A stretch of 64,000 nt of DNA from Bacteroidaceae bacterium (GCA_017621515.1 JAGASY010000096.1:1-64000), one strand, 5' to 3'; shown: positions 1 through 10,223, counted from the first letter of the stretch. Notes: a model not told the origin generated them from the letters alone. Made by a program: numbers and translations.

Positions 1-114
1 CTGACGAAATTTGTTATAAAGTTGCGCATAAGCGGAGCAATAGTTCTTAGTAGTTTGGTCACCACTAATTTACTAATAATCTGTAAATTGCGCAACTTTC
101 TCATTTGTAAATAA
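1..114. other. Intergenic stretch with inverted repeat
   Basis: No gene is visible before the stop codon of the BspA-like gene. The words gttgcgcat (21-29) and ttgcgcaac (88-96) are inverted relative to each other and could fold into a long-range hairpin. Bases 54-66 read cttagtagtttgg, a word also present at the centre of the 0.8-kb repeats further along (for example near 6405). This could be a relic of that family or chance. The sequence shows no clear terminator. Confidence 0.3.
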
Positions 115-687
115 TTAAAATTTTAATTCAACCAACGAGTTGGTTGATGTATGGATAATTGCATTACAACCTTCGCGCGAGTCGTATTCTGTATTATCCT
201 CCGATACTTTTATAGAGGTGAGGGAGGAGCAATCATAGAAGGCGCTGCTTCCTATGCTTGTTACGCTTGAGGGGATGTCTATAGAGGTGAGAGAGGAGCA
301 ACGATAGAAGGCCTCCTTTCCTATGCTTGTTACGCTTGAGGGAATTTTTATAGAGGTGAGGGAGGAGCAATCATAGAAGGTGCTGCTTCCTATGCTTGTT
401 ACGCTTGAGGGGATATCTATAGAGGTGAGGGAGGAGCAACGATAGAAGGCACCGTATTCTATGCCCGTCACTGAGTATCTTTTACTTTCATATACAACCA
501 AGGAAGGGATGACGATGTCGCCACGATACCTCCCACTGGATTTTTGTGTCACCGACACGCTTTCCTTGTCTCCATTGATGTTGTAGCGGATGCCATCTAC
601 CTCGAACTTTTGTGCCCATGAAGCCATGGAGACAACCAAAAGGATTACTGCGGAGAGAATCTGCTTAAGTGCGTAGTTTTGTTTCAT
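115..687 (-). CDS. Short BspA-like leucine-rich repeat surface protein
   Basis: A 190-residue secreted protein. The chosen start (ATG at 685-687) gives a clean signal peptide (MKQNYALKQILSAVIL to about ASWAQ); the longer open frame upstream lacks one. After a region of about 45 residues come LRR_5/BspA-type repeats of 23 residues of the form CSSLTSIxIPSSVTSIG. The DNA repeats with a 69-base period (matching words at 211, 280 and 349), and alternate units resemble each other more closely, giving a 138-base higher-order unit. BspA proteins usually bind host or bacterial surfaces. The family normally carries more repeats and a C-terminal domain; here the frame stops a few residues after the last repeat, at a NAIIHTSTNSL motif that usually leads into another repeat, so it may be a truncated paralogue. 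No T9SS tail is seen. Confidence 0.75.
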   Translation of the reverse strand: MKQNYALKQILSAVILLVVSMASWAQKFEVDGIRYNINGDKESVSVTQKSSGRYRGDIVIPSLVVYESKRYSVTGIEYGAFYRCSSLTSIDIPSSVTSIGSSTFYDCSSLTSIKIPSSVTSIGKEAFYRCSSLTSIDIPSSVTSIGSSAFYDCSSLTSIKVSEDNTEYDSREGCNAIIHTSTNSLVELKF

Positions 688-846
688 TGTGTAATGTTTT
701 ATTATTAATGTATGTATCATTTCAGTACAGAAAGAGACCGTACAGCAGGTTGTGCCTGCAGTCTCTCTCGTAGATATTGTTGTGCGGAGGCATTCAGCCT
801 CCACGATTGTCGGAGTGGGGGAGTGGCTACGTTTCCGAAACCGTTT

Positions 847-854
847 CAAATATA
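847..854 (-). promoter_or_regulatory. Candidate -7 promoter box for the BspA-like gene
   Basis: Read on the minus strand this is TATATTTG, a perfect match to the Bacteroidales -7 consensus TAnnTTTG. No good TTTG is found 19-21 bases upstream. It would give a leader of about 155 bases containing the hairpins described for this region. Confidence 0.4.
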
Positions 855-1341
855 GTAAAATCATCAGTCCGACTTATCCCCTCTTATCTAAGAAATGTTA
901 AATTACGCAATATTTATTGCACTTTGTTCGCCGGGAACCTCAAAAGGGTATCGGGGAGGATAAAACGGGGCGGCGGGGAAAATGAGAATCCTCCTGCTCG
1001 CATTATTGCCTCCCCACTGCGGTTTGTTGGCTTCGACACCATCGCGCGAACACCCTGAAAGGGCCGCCATCAATACCCTTTTAGGGTTCTGTTGTGTGAT
1101 GCGCATTGTATGGTGGTGTTGCAACGTATCATAAGGCATTTCCCGGTTGCGCTGATGTTGCGTGGTGCAACGGGGATTGGGTAATTTATATGATTGGCAA
1201 CACACTCATAGGGTAGAAAGTTATCTGATGAATATCAGTTATCATCGTCTTTCTGCATACATTTATCCTTTTTATAAAATGCCTAAAAGAGATTTGCTAC
1301 TATTATTTGAAGATGATTTTGGGGTGACACGTTGATGAAAA

Positions 1342-1387
1342 CAGGAAAAAGGTGTATTCAACAGATATCTCCGCCGAATACACCTTT
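1342..1387 (-). terminator. Rho-independent terminator after yitT-rdgB
   Basis: A perfect 12-base stem (aaaggtgtattc at 1348-1359 with gaatacaccttt at 1376-1387) is followed, on the minus strand, by TTTTTCCTGTTTT. It lies about 60 bases past the stop codon of the fusion gene and ends the leuS transcription unit. Confidence 0.85.
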
Positions 1388-1445
1388 CTCTTTATCTGAC
1401 GTTGTGAAAACACCCTATGGATGTACTTCTACTTCACTTCCTATC

Positions 1446-2936
1446 TTACTTCAGGAAAGCGGCAAGCTTCTCGACAGCCAACGCACGATGGCTGATGGTG
1501 TTCTTGACTTCAGAACCCAGTTCTGCAAAAGTCTTGTCATAGCCTTCCGGAACAAATATCGGATCATATCCGAAACCTCCTTCGCCGTGCTTCTCTGTAG
1601 CAATCGTACCCTTTACGATGCCTTCGAAGAAGTGAGTCTGACCATTGTAGATGAGGGCGATGGAAGTGCGGAACTGTGCAGAACGGTCTGCCTTTCCTTC
1701 CAGATTGGCAAGAAGTTTCTGCATGTTCGCTTCGGAATCATGCCCTTCTCCGCCGGCATAGCGTGCAGAAAATACACCCGGTGCACCGTTCAAGGCACTG
1801 CACTCAAGACCCGTGTCGTCGGCAAAGCAGTCGAAACCGTAGAAGCGTTTGACAAACTGCGCCTTCTGCAACGCATTGCCTTCGAGAGTGTCAGCTGTCT
1901 CGGGAATGTCCGTCCGGCAACCAATCTCTGACAGACTGCGAACCTCGAACTTATCGCCGAGTATGGCGCGTATCTCAGTAAGCTTATGCTCGTTGTTGCT
2001 TGCAAACACAATCGTTTTCTTTCCCTTGTTCATCTTTTTGGCTTTTATCTCGTCAAATCCTTCTCCATACACACCCTGCACATTTCCCATGGAGACAAAT
2101 GCGTAAGGGTCAATGGATTTAATCATACGGAAGATGTTCACAGACTCGCTTTTGCGCACCAGTACAACAACCACTTTGCGCTCTGTTTTCGTGTACCATC
2201 CTGTTCCGTCGAGCACCGTCACCCCACGTCCTGTGGAATTGATGGCATCGGCAATCTTGGAATAGTTGCGCGAGAATATCATGAACTGCACGGACTGCCG
2301 TTTCCTGTTCACCACATAGTCGAGCGTGATGCTTGAGATGATGAGCGTGGCGAAACCGAATATTACGCGCTGCCAGTCGTGGAACACGAAATAGCAGGAC
2401 GACACGATAATCATGTCGCACACCATAATGATGGTGCCAAGGCTCATGTTCTTGTATTTGTTGACGATTGCGGCTATGATGTCAGTTCCGCCCGTGCTTC
2501 CGTTGTTGATGAAACAGATGGCAAGCCCCATGCCTTCAAGCACGGCACCGAAGACGCAAGCCATAAAAGCCTGATCGCCGCATACGCGCGGCAGTTCTCC
2601 GCCTTCTCCTTCGGCAATACGCTGTATGAGCCATATCAAGAAGGACAGCATGAGCACGGCATAGATGGTTCGTATGCAGAACTTTATACCCAAGACCTTG
2701 ATGGCAACAATCAGGAATATGGCATTGATGATGAGATAAGTGTTCTGCACCTCAAAACCGGTGGCATAGTAGATGATTGAACCTACACCTGCCATGCCTC
2801 CCGTAGTAATCTGGTAGGGAAGCATGAAGTAGGTGAGGGCAAAGGAATAGATCAGGAGTCCGAAAGTGATGAACAGATAATCCCGGATTCCCTGATACAG
2901 CGTCAATGTAATAGGTTTCAGAGCTATAGGTTTCAT
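1446..2936 (-). CDS. YitT-family membrane protein fused to RdgB/HAM1 NTP pyrophosphatase
   Basis: One uninterrupted 496-codon frame with two whole proteins. Residues 1-300 form a YitT/DUF161 membrane protein: five or so hydrophobic segments (about 18-40, 45-75, 85-105, 122-145, 165-200), then a cytoplasmic DUF2179 domain ending at [18 protein letters not shown]. Residues 302-496 are a full-length RdgB/HAM1 non-canonical purine NTP pyrophosphatase (dITP/XTP clean-up), with the start motif [18 protein letters not shown], a GFGYDPIF motif and SHRALA. The ATG of residue 302 (2031-2033) could serve as an internal start, giving a separate 195-residue RdgB of normal length, so the fusion may be translated as one product, two, or both. 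It begins 13 bases after leuS and shares its transcript. YitT function is unclear; the RdgB assignment is firm. Confidence 0.9.
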   Translation of the reverse strand: MKPIALKPITLTLYQGIRDYLFITFGLLIYSFALTYFMLPYQITTGGMAGVGSIIYYATGFEVQNTYLIINAIFLIVAIKVLGIKFCIRTIYAVLMLSFLIWLIQRIAEGEGGELPRVCGDQAFMACVFGAVLEGMGLAICFINNGSTGGTDIIAAIVNKYKNMSLGTIIMVCDMIIVSSCYFVFHDWQRVIFGFATLIISSITLDYVVNRKRQSVQFMIFSRNYSKIADAINSTGRGVTVLDGTGWYTKTERKVVVVLVRKSESVNIFRMIKSIDPYAFVSMGNVQGVYGEGFDEIKAKKMNKGKKTIVFASNNEHKLTEIRAILGDKFEVRSLSEIGCRTDIPETADTLEGNALQKAQFVKRFYGFDCFADDTGLECSALNGAPGVFSARYAGGEGHDSEANMQKLLANLEGKADRSAQFRTSIALIYNGQTHFFEGIVKGTIATEKHGEGGFGYDPIFVPEGYDKTFAELGSEVKNTISHRALAVEKLAAFLK

Positions 2937-2949
2937 GTATTAAGTATGT

Positions 2950-5793
2950 TTATTTTTTCAGCACTACATTGACAATACGTTTCGGAACGACGATGACTTT
3001 CGCCACATTGAATCCGTCGATATACTTCTTCGACTGTTCGTTTTCGAGAACAGCCTTCTCTATGGCAGCGTTGTCTGCATCAGCCGGGAATGCCAACTGG
3101 AAGCGCGCTTTGCCATTGAAGCTTATGGTCAGATTCATGGAATCTTCCTTGAGATATTCCTCGTTCCATTCAGGCCATTGGGCATCGCACACAGATGTGT
3201 CGTGTCCCATAGCCTCCCAAAGTTCTTCGCAGAGATGAGGACAGAACGGCGCGAGAAGTATTGCCATTGTCTCCATCACGGTGCGGTTGTGGCTCTTGAG
3301 CGAATTGAGTTCGTTGAGACATATCATGAATGCAGAAACGGAAGTGTTGTAAGAGAAGTTCTCTATGTCTGCACTGATTTTCTTGATGAGCTTGTGCAGC
3401 GACTTCAGTTCTTCTTTTGTCGGTTCCGCATTGTCTGCCTGAAGTTTGCCTTCGCGGTCGAAGTACATTGTCCACAGCTTTTTCAGGAAGCGGTGGCAAC
3501 CGTCTATTCCGTTTGTGTCCCACGGCTTCGATTGCTCCACCGGTCCGAGGAACATTTCGTACAGACGCAGTGTGTCCGCACCGAATTTCTCCACAATCAT
3601 GTCTGGATTCACCACGTTGAACATGGATTTGGACATCTTCTCGATAGCCCATCCACAGACATATTTCCCATCTTCGAGGATGAACTCTGCTGTGGCATAT
3701 TCCGGTCTCCATGCCTTGAATGCCTCAATGTCGAGTATGTCGTTCGACACGATGTTCACATCCACATGGATAGGTGTTGTCTCGTATTCCTTTCTCAGGT
3801 TATAGCTTACGAAAGTGTTGGTGTCCTTTATGCGATAGACGAAGTTACTCCGTCCTTGTATCATGCCCTGATTGATGAGTTTCTGGAACGGCTCTTCTTT
3901 TGCACTGTATCCGTAATCATGCAGGAACTTGTTCCAGAAACGCGAGTAGATGAGATGTCCTGTCGCATGTTCCGTTCCGCCGACATAAAGGTCCACATTC
4001 TGCCAGTAGTCTCTCGCCTTGTCGCCGACAAGAGCTTCTGAGTTGTGCGGGTCCATATAGCGCAGATAGTAGGCTGACGAACCGGCAAATCCCGGCATGG
4101 TGTAAAGCTCGATAGGGAACACCTTCTCGTTGTCAATCTTGCTGTTCTCCACAATCTGTCCGTTCTCTTCGTCCCAAGCCCATTTGGTGGCATTACCAAG
4201 TGGCGGTTCTCCTGTCTCTGTCGGAAGGAACTTGTCAACCTCCGGCAGTTCGAGAGGCAGGTATTCGGCAGGAATCATGGTCGGTATTCCGTGCTTGTAA
4301 TATACAGGGAACGGTTCACCCCAGTATCTTTGGCGACTGAAGATGGCATCGCGCAAACGGTAGTTCACCTTCACGCGTCCGAGTCCGTGCTCACTGACAT
4401 ATTTCTTTGTGGCAGCAATAGCTTCTTTCACGGTCAGTCCGTTGAGCGACAGACCGGATGCTGACGCAGCGTCCTTGCGCGGACTGTTGCAGACGATTCC
4501 TTCCTTGGCATCGAAGCTCTCTTCGCTCACATCACAGCCCTCGATGAGAGGAATTATCGGCAGATTGAAGTGTTTGGCAAAAGCATAGTCGCGGCTGTCG
4601 TGCGCCGGCACTGCCATGATGGCTCCCGTACCGTAGCCTGCAAGCACATAGTCGCTGACCCATATAGGAATATCTTCGCCAGTCAGCGGGTTAGTGGCAT
4701 AGCTGCCTGTAAATACACCCGTCACCTTCTTGTCAATCATGCGCTCTCTTTCCGTGCGCTTCTTCACCTGTTCCAGATAGTCGTCAACAAGCGGCTTCTG
4801 TTCGTCGGTCGTCACAGTCTGCACCAGTTCGCTCTCTGGTGCAAGCACCATGAAAGTCACACCGAACATGGTATCCGCACGAGTGGTGAAGATGGTGAAA
4901 TATTTGTCTTCGCTATGGGCAATCTTGAAATTCACTTCCGTTCCTTCCGAGCGTCCGATCCAGTTACGCTGTGTCTCTTTCAAAGAGTCTGTCCACTCCA
5001 CTGTGTCGAGTCCGTCGAGCAGACGCTGAGAATAAGCTGACACACGCAGACACCACTGGCGCATCTTCTTCTGCACCACTGGATAGCCGCCGCGCACACT
5101 GACACCATCGACAACCTCGTCGTTGGCAAGCACTGTGCCGAGCTTAGGACACCAGTTCACCATTGTCTCTCCGAGAAAAGCGATGCGCCAGTTCATCAGC
5201 TTGTCGTTCTTCTCCTGTTCGCTCATGTCGTTCCATTCAGCCGCAGTGAAATGCAGCTCTTCTGATTGTGCAGCATTAATGCCTTCAGTTCCTTTTGCCG
5301 ACAGATGTTCTATGAGCTTGGAAATCGGCTGTGCCTTTTGCAAACTGTTGTCATAGTAACTCTCGAACATGAGCTGGAAAGCCCATTGAGTCCATTTATA
5401 GTAGTCAGGAGCACAAGTACGTATCTCTCTGTCCCAGTCGAATGAGAAACCTATCTTGTCGAGTTGTTCACGATAGTGATTGATGTTCTGAACAGTGGTC
5501 ACCTCCGGATGCTGACCGGTCTGTATGGCATATTGCTCTGCCGGCAGACCGTATGCGTCATATCCCATAGGGTTGAGCACATTAAATCCTTGCAGACGCT
5601 TGTAGCGTGCATAGATGTCGCTTGCGATGTATCCAAGCGGATGCCCCACATGGAGTCCCGCACCGGAAGGGTAAGGGAACATGTTGAGCACATAGAACTT
5701 CTTCTTGTTCTCATCCTCGGCAACTTTGTAGGTCTTGTTTTCCACCCATTTGCGTTGCCATTTCTTCTCAATTTCTCTGAAATTGTACTCCAT
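2950..5793 (-). CDS. leuS: Leucyl-tRNA synthetase
   Basis: Class I aminoacyl-tRNA synthetase that charges tRNA-Leu in the cytoplasm; 947 residues, close to the size usual for Bacteroidales enzymes. The HIGH motif is HVGH at residues 48-51 and the KMSKS motif is intact at about 719-723. The CP1 editing domain shows the threonine-rich TTRADTMFG motif and [16 protein letters not shown] charged insertion after residue 155 ([14 protein letters not shown] onward) precedes the [15 protein letters not shown] segment. I chose the ATG at 5791-5793 ([12 protein letters not shown]); an in-frame GTG two codons earlier is less likely. It is the first gene of a two-gene unit with the yitT-rdgB fusion and has a near-perfect Bacteroidales promoter upstream. 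Confidence 0.97.
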   Translation of the reverse strand: MEYNFREIEKKWQRKWVENKTYKVAEDENKKKFYVLNMFPYPSGAGLHVGHPLGYIASDIYARYKRLQGFNVLNPMGYDAYGLPAEQYAIQTGQHPEVTTVQNINHYREQLDKIGFSFDWDREIRTCAPDYYKWTQWAFQLMFESYYDNSLQKAQPISKLIEHLSAKGTEGINAAQSEELHFTAAEWNDMSEQEKNDKLMNWRIAFLGETMVNWCPKLGTVLANDEVVDGVSVRGGYPVVQKKMRQWCLRVSAYSQRLLDGLDTVEWTDSLKETQRNWIGRSEGTEVNFKIAHSEDKYFTIFTTRADTMFGVTFMVLAPESELVQTVTTDEQKPLVDDYLEQVKKRTERERMIDKKVTGVFTGSYATNPLTGEDIPIWVSDYVLAGYGTGAIMAVPAHDSRDYAFAKHFNLPIIPLIEGCDVSEESFDAKEGIVCNSPRKDAASASGLSLNGLTVKEAIAATKKYVSEHGLGRVKVNYRLRDAIFSRQRYWGEPFPVYYKHGIPTMIPAEYLPLELPEVDKFLPTETGEPPLGNATKWAWDEENGQIVENSKIDNEKVFPIELYTMPGFAGSSAYYLRYMDPHNSEALVGDKARDYWQNVDLYVGGTEHATGHLIYSRFWNKFLHDYGYSAKEEPFQKLINQGMIQGRSNFVYRIKDTNTFVSYNLRKEYETTPIHVDVNIVSNDILDIEAFKAWRPEYATAEFILEDGKYVCGWAIEKMSKSMFNVVNPDMIVEKFGADTLRLYEMFLGPVEQSKPWDTNGIDGCHRFLKKLWTMYFDREGKLQADNAEPTKEELKSLHKLIKKISADIENFSYNTSVSAFMICLNELNSLKSHNRTVMETMAILLAPFCPHLCEELWEAMGHDTSVCDAQWPEWNEEYLKEDSMNLTISFNGKARFQLAFPADADNAAIEKAVLENEQSKKYIDGFNVAKVIVVPKRIVNVVLKK

Positions 5794-5863
5794 TATCACT
5801 TATATGTATTTTCTGTTTTCTTATGTAATTGGGCTACAGACAGAAGCCGTCTGTCTATCGTGG

Positions 5864-5895
5864 CAAAGGTACAAATCTTTTCATATATGGGCAAA
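5864..5895 (-). promoter_or_regulatory. Bacteroidales-type promoter of leuS
   Basis: On the minus strand TTTG (5892-5895), a spacer of exactly 20 bases, then TACCTTTG (5864-5871), matching TTTG-N20-TAnnTTTG. Transcription should start near 5859, giving a leader of about 65 bases. The leader holds a small hairpin (agacaga ... tctgtct, about 5838-5856). Confidence 0.75.
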
Positions 5896-6011
5896 TTTTA
5901 ACAGGCAGGTTTGAGAGTGGGGCTATCCGACCGCTTTATTTTCCCTGTTTCGCCGATAAAAATGTGCCGATGCGGAGGTTTTATATCATCAGTTAAAGCT
6001 GTGTGAATATA

Positions 6012-6815
6012 CCTCCATAATAAAATTTTTGACATCGTTTTTTGAAGGAGTGTTCAGTTTTGACAAAATAACACATATTCAACCCATTTTGATTTCCATT
6101 TTACCAATTTTATGTACTTATACTATCTTTTTGATTTTGTCAAATGTTAAAATTCCAAGCCCTCTGGCACGCGTCAAAATAAAGCACACTGAACTTTTGT
6201 CGAAGAACGCGGATTCTACGCGCATTTTCAAAAGCCTCAGAGAAATGTGAAATAGTGTTTCGTTTTTGAACGGTTCTTTTACATTTGTTTATATACAATG
6301 AAAAACTTTTGGAAAAAAACTACTAAGTTTTCAAATTTCCAGCGCACTGTCGTCACATTTTCAGCGCACTGTAATTTTATCTGCAGTGCGCTACAATTTT
6401 AAAAACTTAGTAGTTTGGAGAATTTTTCAGCGTAGAGTTTTTGAAAAAACATTGGGAATCGAAGAAAAAGGCTGTGGGCTTCGAATAAAATGTTAAGAAG
6501 TGTATAAATTCCTGTTTCGAAAGTGTGTCTGAACAAGAACTTAAAAGTGAGTGAATTTGGAAGTGTATTTGGAAGTTAAAACGATGGATTTGATTGTAAT
6601 ATGTTAATAATCAATAGATTATCAGAATATTCAAAATTCTCAAAAAATTGCATCCGGCACGTTTTTTTGAGTGTTTTGGGAAATTTTGTATTCTATTGAT
6701 TATCAACCGTTTATCTCAACAGCAAAATTTTCGTCTCTTCGCCGTCAGCAAAAAATCGCTCGAAATGTTAAATTTTCATTTTGGGCGAAAATATCATTTT
6801 GTCATTTTGAAAAAT
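6012..6815 (-). repeat. 0.8-kb intergenic repeat, copy 1 (reverse orientation)
   Basis: About 804 bases, collinear along the full length with copies at 14827-15630 and 45034-45839 when read on the minus strand. It is AT-rich. Conserved islands include tgatattttcgcccaaaat, aacgtgccggatgcaa, a central hairpin block at 6319-6416, gaaacactatttcacat, gtgccagagggctt, and a terminal gatgtcaaaaattttat. The centre has an outer stem aaactactaag/cttagtagttt (in either reading) enclosing three copies of a cagcgcactg-type word (6340-6393). There is no transposase, no clear terminal inverted repeat and no coding signal. It sits between the leuS promoter and porZ. It could be a structured RNA, a non-autonomous mobile element or a protein-binding site; the sequence does not decide which. 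Confidence 0.8.
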
Positions 6816-6883
6816 GATGTTTTGGCATGTTTACTCAATGTTATAGCTACTTACCAATCCGAATTGAATGTCCATGAACCACT

Positions 6884-6982
6884 TGTAGGGATGCACCCCG
6901 GTGCATCCGCCTCTATGACATGTATTTTTGCGAAGTTCGCGGAGTTCGCAAAGAAACGGATGCACCGGGGTGCATCCCTACA
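6884..6982. repeat. Perfect 26-bp inverted repeat with nested palindromes
   Basis: Left arm 6884-6909 and right arm 6957-6982 are exact reverse complements (26 of 26). Each arm contains the near-palindrome ggatgcaccccggtgcatcc, and the 47-base loop contains another exact stem, tttgcgaa/ttcgcaaa. The composition (GC-rich arms) contrasts with the AT-rich surroundings. It resembles REP-like or MITE-like palindromes. It lies in the 300 bases before the porZ promoter; nothing else is seen there. Confidence 0.8.
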
Positions 6983-7066
6983 TTGACAATCAATAATCAC
7001 CTCCCATAGCGGGGTAGTTACTTCATAAATATTTCAAACGAAACTTAAACTGTTTCAGAAATCGTT

Positions 7067-7095
7067 TTTGCTATTGGATAATAATAGTAACTTTG
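7067..7095 (+). promoter_or_regulatory. Candidate promoter of porZ
   Basis: TTTG (7067-7070), a 17-base spacer, then TAACTTTG (7088-7095). The -7 box is perfect; the spacer is a little shorter than the usual 19-21. The predicted start near 7100 leaves a short leader of about 24 bases. Confidence 0.5.
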
Positions 7096-7123
7096 TGGCA
7101 TATACATATAACATGACGATAAA

Positions 7124-9427
7124 ATGATGAGATATTTTTTTCTGACACTATTCCTGTTTGTGAGTTTAAGCACCTTTGCCGGATATGGCGATTGGACAGT
7201 GTATTCAGCCTATCATAACGCACAGCGTACCGTAGAAGTCGGAGGACGCATATTTGTACTCAGCGACGGAGGACTTTATTGTTACGACCCGGAAGACACC
7301 AGCGTGGAGACATTTGATAAAGCAACGGTGCTCAATGATAACAATATCTATGACATCGCTTTGTGTGAAAAGACCAATGAGCTGGTGATTTTGTATGTGA
7401 ATGGAAACATCGACTTCATGTCTCCGGACGGAAGCGTATTTAATGTGTCTGACCTGAAGACCTCTTCCTTAAGCGACAAGACCATCAATGATGTTCTTGT
7501 AGATAATGGTATAATCTATATTTCCACGAACAGCGGAATTGTGCTTGTGGATGTACAGAACAAAGTGTTCGGAAATTTTTATGCATTCGACAGCAATGTC
7601 TTCAGCATAGTTCTCAGCGATGGGGTTATTTATGCTGCCACGCGTGAGGGTGTATATAAGGGGGACACAAGGCAGAACTTGCTGGACCGCTCCAACTGGA
7701 CGAAACTTCAGGGCTATTCACTCAGAAACCTTGTCAACTTCAATGATACATTCTATGCTGTGACAAATTCCGGAATTTATGTGATTCCTGACAAATCGAC
7801 ATTCAGAATAAACAATATAACCAAAGAGTATTTCACCAAGTGGAGTATTGCCAATGACATGCTGCTGTTGTCGAATGCTTCTTCGTTTGCGTCAATAGAC
7901 ACAAACGGAAAGTTGATGTCATACGGTAATACAGGCATTGTCTCTGCTACTTATCACGGCGGAGGCTATTGGGCGGCTTGTGGTACTGGCGGCTTGAAGT
8001 GTTTCAAGTTCGATGGCTCCAGATTCGAGGAGACGGTTTCTTCTATCATACCTAACAGTCCTCTCCGCAACTACAGCTACCAGTTGCGTATGATGCCGGG
8101 TGAGCGTCTGCTCATTGCCGGAGGTGCATTCAATTATCCGGAGTTGAGAAGAGCCGGTACGGTGATGAGATATGAGGACAGAGAATGGTCTGCCTTTGAC
8201 GAAGAAAAAGTCATTGCAGCAGTGGGGGCAAATGCCTATGTAAAAGTGACCGATGTGGTTCAGGACCCGGCTGATCCCGACCATCATTTTGTCGGCACCG
8301 CCTCTTCCGGAATCTATGAGTTCAGAAACTACGAATTTGTGAGGAACTACACTTATACCAATTCTCCTCTTACTTCTATTCTTCCTAATGGTAGTAATCC
8401 CGGTCTGTACGTGCGTGCCACCGGACTTGAATATGACAAGGATGGGAATATCTGGATGTTCAACAATGAGTGCGACACCATCGTCAGGATATTGAAGAAC
8501 GACGGCAGTTGGAAGGCTTACTATTATGATGAGATTGCCGGCTACCCTACTTTCGACCACTACTTGTTTGACAGCAGAGGACTTGTATGGTTCAACAGCC
8601 GCCGTTCAACAAGTCAGGGAAGCCGTGCGGGAGTGTTTGTGCTTGATACTCATGGAACGATTGATGACGAAAGGGATGATACATACCGTTTCATCTACAG
8701 TTTCAATAATCAGGACGGCAAGAACTATCAGCCTTCTGAGTTCAACTGTATGACGGAAGACCTTAATGGTGCGATATGGTTTGGTACCAGTGCCGGATTG
8801 TTTGTGAGCTATAATCCGAGGGACGCGTTCTCTTCAAGTTTTTATTTCACTCAGGTGAAAGTTCCACGCAACGACGGAACCAACCTTGCCGACTATCTTT
8901 TGAGTGAAGTGCCGGTGAAGTGCATCACGGTGGATGGCGGAAACCGCAAATGGATAGGCACGTCGGGAAACGGAGTCTATCTCGTCAGTGCAGACGGATT
9001 GGAGACACTGGAACATTTCACCACAGAGAACAGTCCTCTTATCTCAGATGATATTTATTCCATTGCGATAAACGGTTCCACGGGAGAGGTGTTTATCGCC
9101 ACAAGCGATGGGCTTGTGTCGTATATGGGGAATGCCACAGACCCGGAAGAATCTTTTAATAAGGATGTCGTGAAAGTGTTCCCTAATCCGGTGCGTCCGG
9201 AATATCAGGGAAATGTCACGATTACGGGACTGAAGTATAACAGCAACGTGAAGATTGTGAATGCAGCGGGACGTCTTGTCCATGAAGGAACGTCGGTGGG
9301 AGGTGCATATACGTGGAACTGCACCACTTCGGCAGGCAAACGAGTCGGCTCCGGAGTTTATTATGTGCTTGCCGCAGATGAAGAAGGCAATGACGGAGTT
9401 GCAGGCAAGATTCTGATTGTAAGATGA
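7124..9427 (+). CDS. porZ: PorZ-like type IX secretion system protein
   Basis: A secreted 767-residue protein. After a signal peptide (MMRYFFLTLFLFVSLSTFA) come two beta-propeller regions: an N-terminal half with the segment VILYVNGNIDFMSPDG, typical of the PorZ propeller, and a second half with regulator-propeller blades such as GNIWMFNNE, GLVWFN, GAIWFGTSAGL and RKWIGTSGNGVY. It ends with a T9SS type A sorting-like domain (VKVFPNPVRPEYQGN onward, ending in KILIVR). In Porphyromonas gingivalis PorZ is part of the cell-surface complex that attaches T9SS cargo to anionic LPS; length and architecture fit. It suggests a working T9SS elsewhere in the genome. It is a single gene, convergent with comF 19 bases downstream. 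Confidence 0.8.
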   Translation: MMRYFFLTLFLFVSLSTFAGYGDWTVYSAYHNAQRTVEVGGRIFVLSDGGLYCYDPEDTSVETFDKATVLNDNNIYDIALCEKTNELVILYVNGNIDFMSPDGSVFNVSDLKTSSLSDKTINDVLVDNGIIYISTNSGIVLVDVQNKVFGNFYAFDSNVFSIVLSDGVIYAATREGVYKGDTRQNLLDRSNWTKLQGYSLRNLVNFNDTFYAVTNSGIYVIPDKSTFRINNITKEYFTKWSIANDMLLLSNASSFASIDTNGKLMSYGNTGIVSATYHGGGYWAACGTGGLKCFKFDGSRFEETVSSIIPNSPLRNYSYQLRMMPGERLLIAGGAFNYPELRRAGTVMRYEDREWSAFDEEKVIAAVGANAYVKVTDVVQDPADPDHHFVGTASSGIYEFRNYEFVRNYTYTNSPLTSILPNGSNPGLYVRATGLEYDKDGNIWMFNNECDTIVRILKNDGSWKAYYYDEIAGYPTFDHYLFDSRGLVWFNSRRSTSQGSRAGVFVLDTHGTIDDERDDTYRFIYSFNNQDGKNYQPSEFNCMTEDLNGAIWFGTSAGLFVSYNPRDAFSSSFYFTQVKVPRNDGTNLADYLLSEVPVKCITVDGGNRKWIGTSGNGVYLVSADGLETLEHFTTENSPLISDDIYSIAINGSTGEVFIATSDGLVSYMGNATDPEESFNKDVVKVFPNPVRPEYQGNVTITGLKYNSNVKIVNAAGRLVHEGTSVGGAYTWNCTTSAGKRVGSGVYYVLAADEEGNDGVAGKILIVR

Positions 9428-9446
9428 TGGCTGTGACGAATAATTC

Positions 9447-10223
9447 TTACACCAGCTTTTCTTTTATTATATAAGTGTAATCCTCTTCTATTATAGAAGC
9501 GGGCTCCTCTTCGTTTTCGTATGTGGAGGAAATATTGCTGTGTCCGGCGACACAAAGTGTTGCGATGGAAATCTTTACATCTTCCGCCTTGGTAAGTTCT
9601 TTGGCGCAAGAGCTGATTGTGGCACCGGTAGTCATCACATCATCCACGAGCAAAACGTACTTGCCGTGAATCCGTTCCGGACGAACTAATCGGAATATAT
9701 CCTCCACATTGTCCCAACGCTCATAGGGCATGAGGGCGGTCTGGGTCTGATTATCGACAACTCTTTTTACGACATTCCTCCATACAGGGATTCCAGTCTG
9801 CCGGCTGATGCCTCGGGCAATCCATTCGCTCTGATTGTATTCGCGTTTCCATTGCCTTTGCCGAGAGAGCGGAACCGGAATGATGCAGTCTATGCCGTCG
9901 AAGAAACCGCAATCCTTTATTTCTGCTGCAAAAATCTCTGAGACATATCGTCCCGTCTCAGGCGCATGGTGGTATTTCATGCTATATATGATGTCTCTGG
10001 TGCGTATTCCGTCATAAAACAAGAAAGAAGTGGCGCGCTCAATGGGCAGCTTTCCCCAGAAATACATTTCTATGGGACTGTGCTTGCACAGGTGATAGTT
10101 GGTGCGCGGAAGCATCCGCAGACAGGAAACACAAAGGTGTTTCTCTGTCGTCGAGAGTCTGCATCCACACATAAGGCACTGACGCGGAAAAATAAAATCG
10201 GCTATGTCACGGAAAATCTTCAT
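9447..10223 (-). CDS. ComF-family phosphoribosyltransferase-like protein
   Basis: 258 residues. The N-terminal zinc-finger-like part has two CxxC pairs (QCLMCGC and HLCVSCL, residues about 16-35). The C-terminal half is a type I phosphoribosyltransferase fold with the PRPP-binding signature VLLVDDVMTTGAT. The family includes ComF (natural transformation) and GntX; in Bacteroidetes the role is usually assigned as DNA uptake or phosphoribosyl transfer without direct proof. Its ATG overlaps the stop of the recX gene by four bases (ATGA), so the two are translationally coupled. The position after recX fits a DNA-uptake or recombination role. Confidence 0.88.
   Translation of the reverse strand: MKIFRDIADFIFPRQCLMCGCRLSTTEKHLCVSCLRMLPRTNYHLCKHSPIEMYFWGKLPIERATSFLFYDGIRTRDIIYSMKYHHAPETGRYVSEIFAAEIKDCGFFDGIDCIIPVPLSRQRQWKREYNQSEWIARGISRQTGIPVWRNVVKRVVDNQTQTALMPYERWDNVEDIFRLVRPERIHGKYVLLVDDVMTTGATISSCAKELTKAEDVKISIATLCVAGHSNISSTYENEEEPASIIEEDYTYIIKEKLV

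Larger units (their letters stand above)
688..1445. other. Intergenic region between BspA-like gene and yitT-rdgB
   Basis: No convincing gene. On the minus strand the leader of the BspA-like gene contains two hairpins: ggaggc/gcctcc (786-791 and 797-802), and a GAGAC...GCAGG / CCTGC...GTCTC pairing at about 745-775. Bases 900-1210 are unusually GC-rich for this window and contain short open frames with low-complexity translations that I do not accept as genes. The terminator of the rdgB fusion lies at 1342-1387. Confidence 0.5.

Noticed and set aside
205-470. Regular direct repeats that could suggest a CRISPR array
   Set aside because: The period is 69 bases without unique spacers and it translates into leucine-rich repeats.
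903-1205. A 100-codon minus-strand open frame in the GC-rich intergenic stretch
   Set aside because: The translation is unusual in composition, has no recognisable domain and no promoter or neighbour support.
1332-1931. A 199-codon plus-strand frame
   Set aside because: It runs antisense through the RdgB domain and its terminator; the minus-strand gene is certain.
6012-6815. Insertion sequence
   Set aside because: No transposase frame, no terminal inverted repeats and no target duplication that I can see at the edges of any copy.
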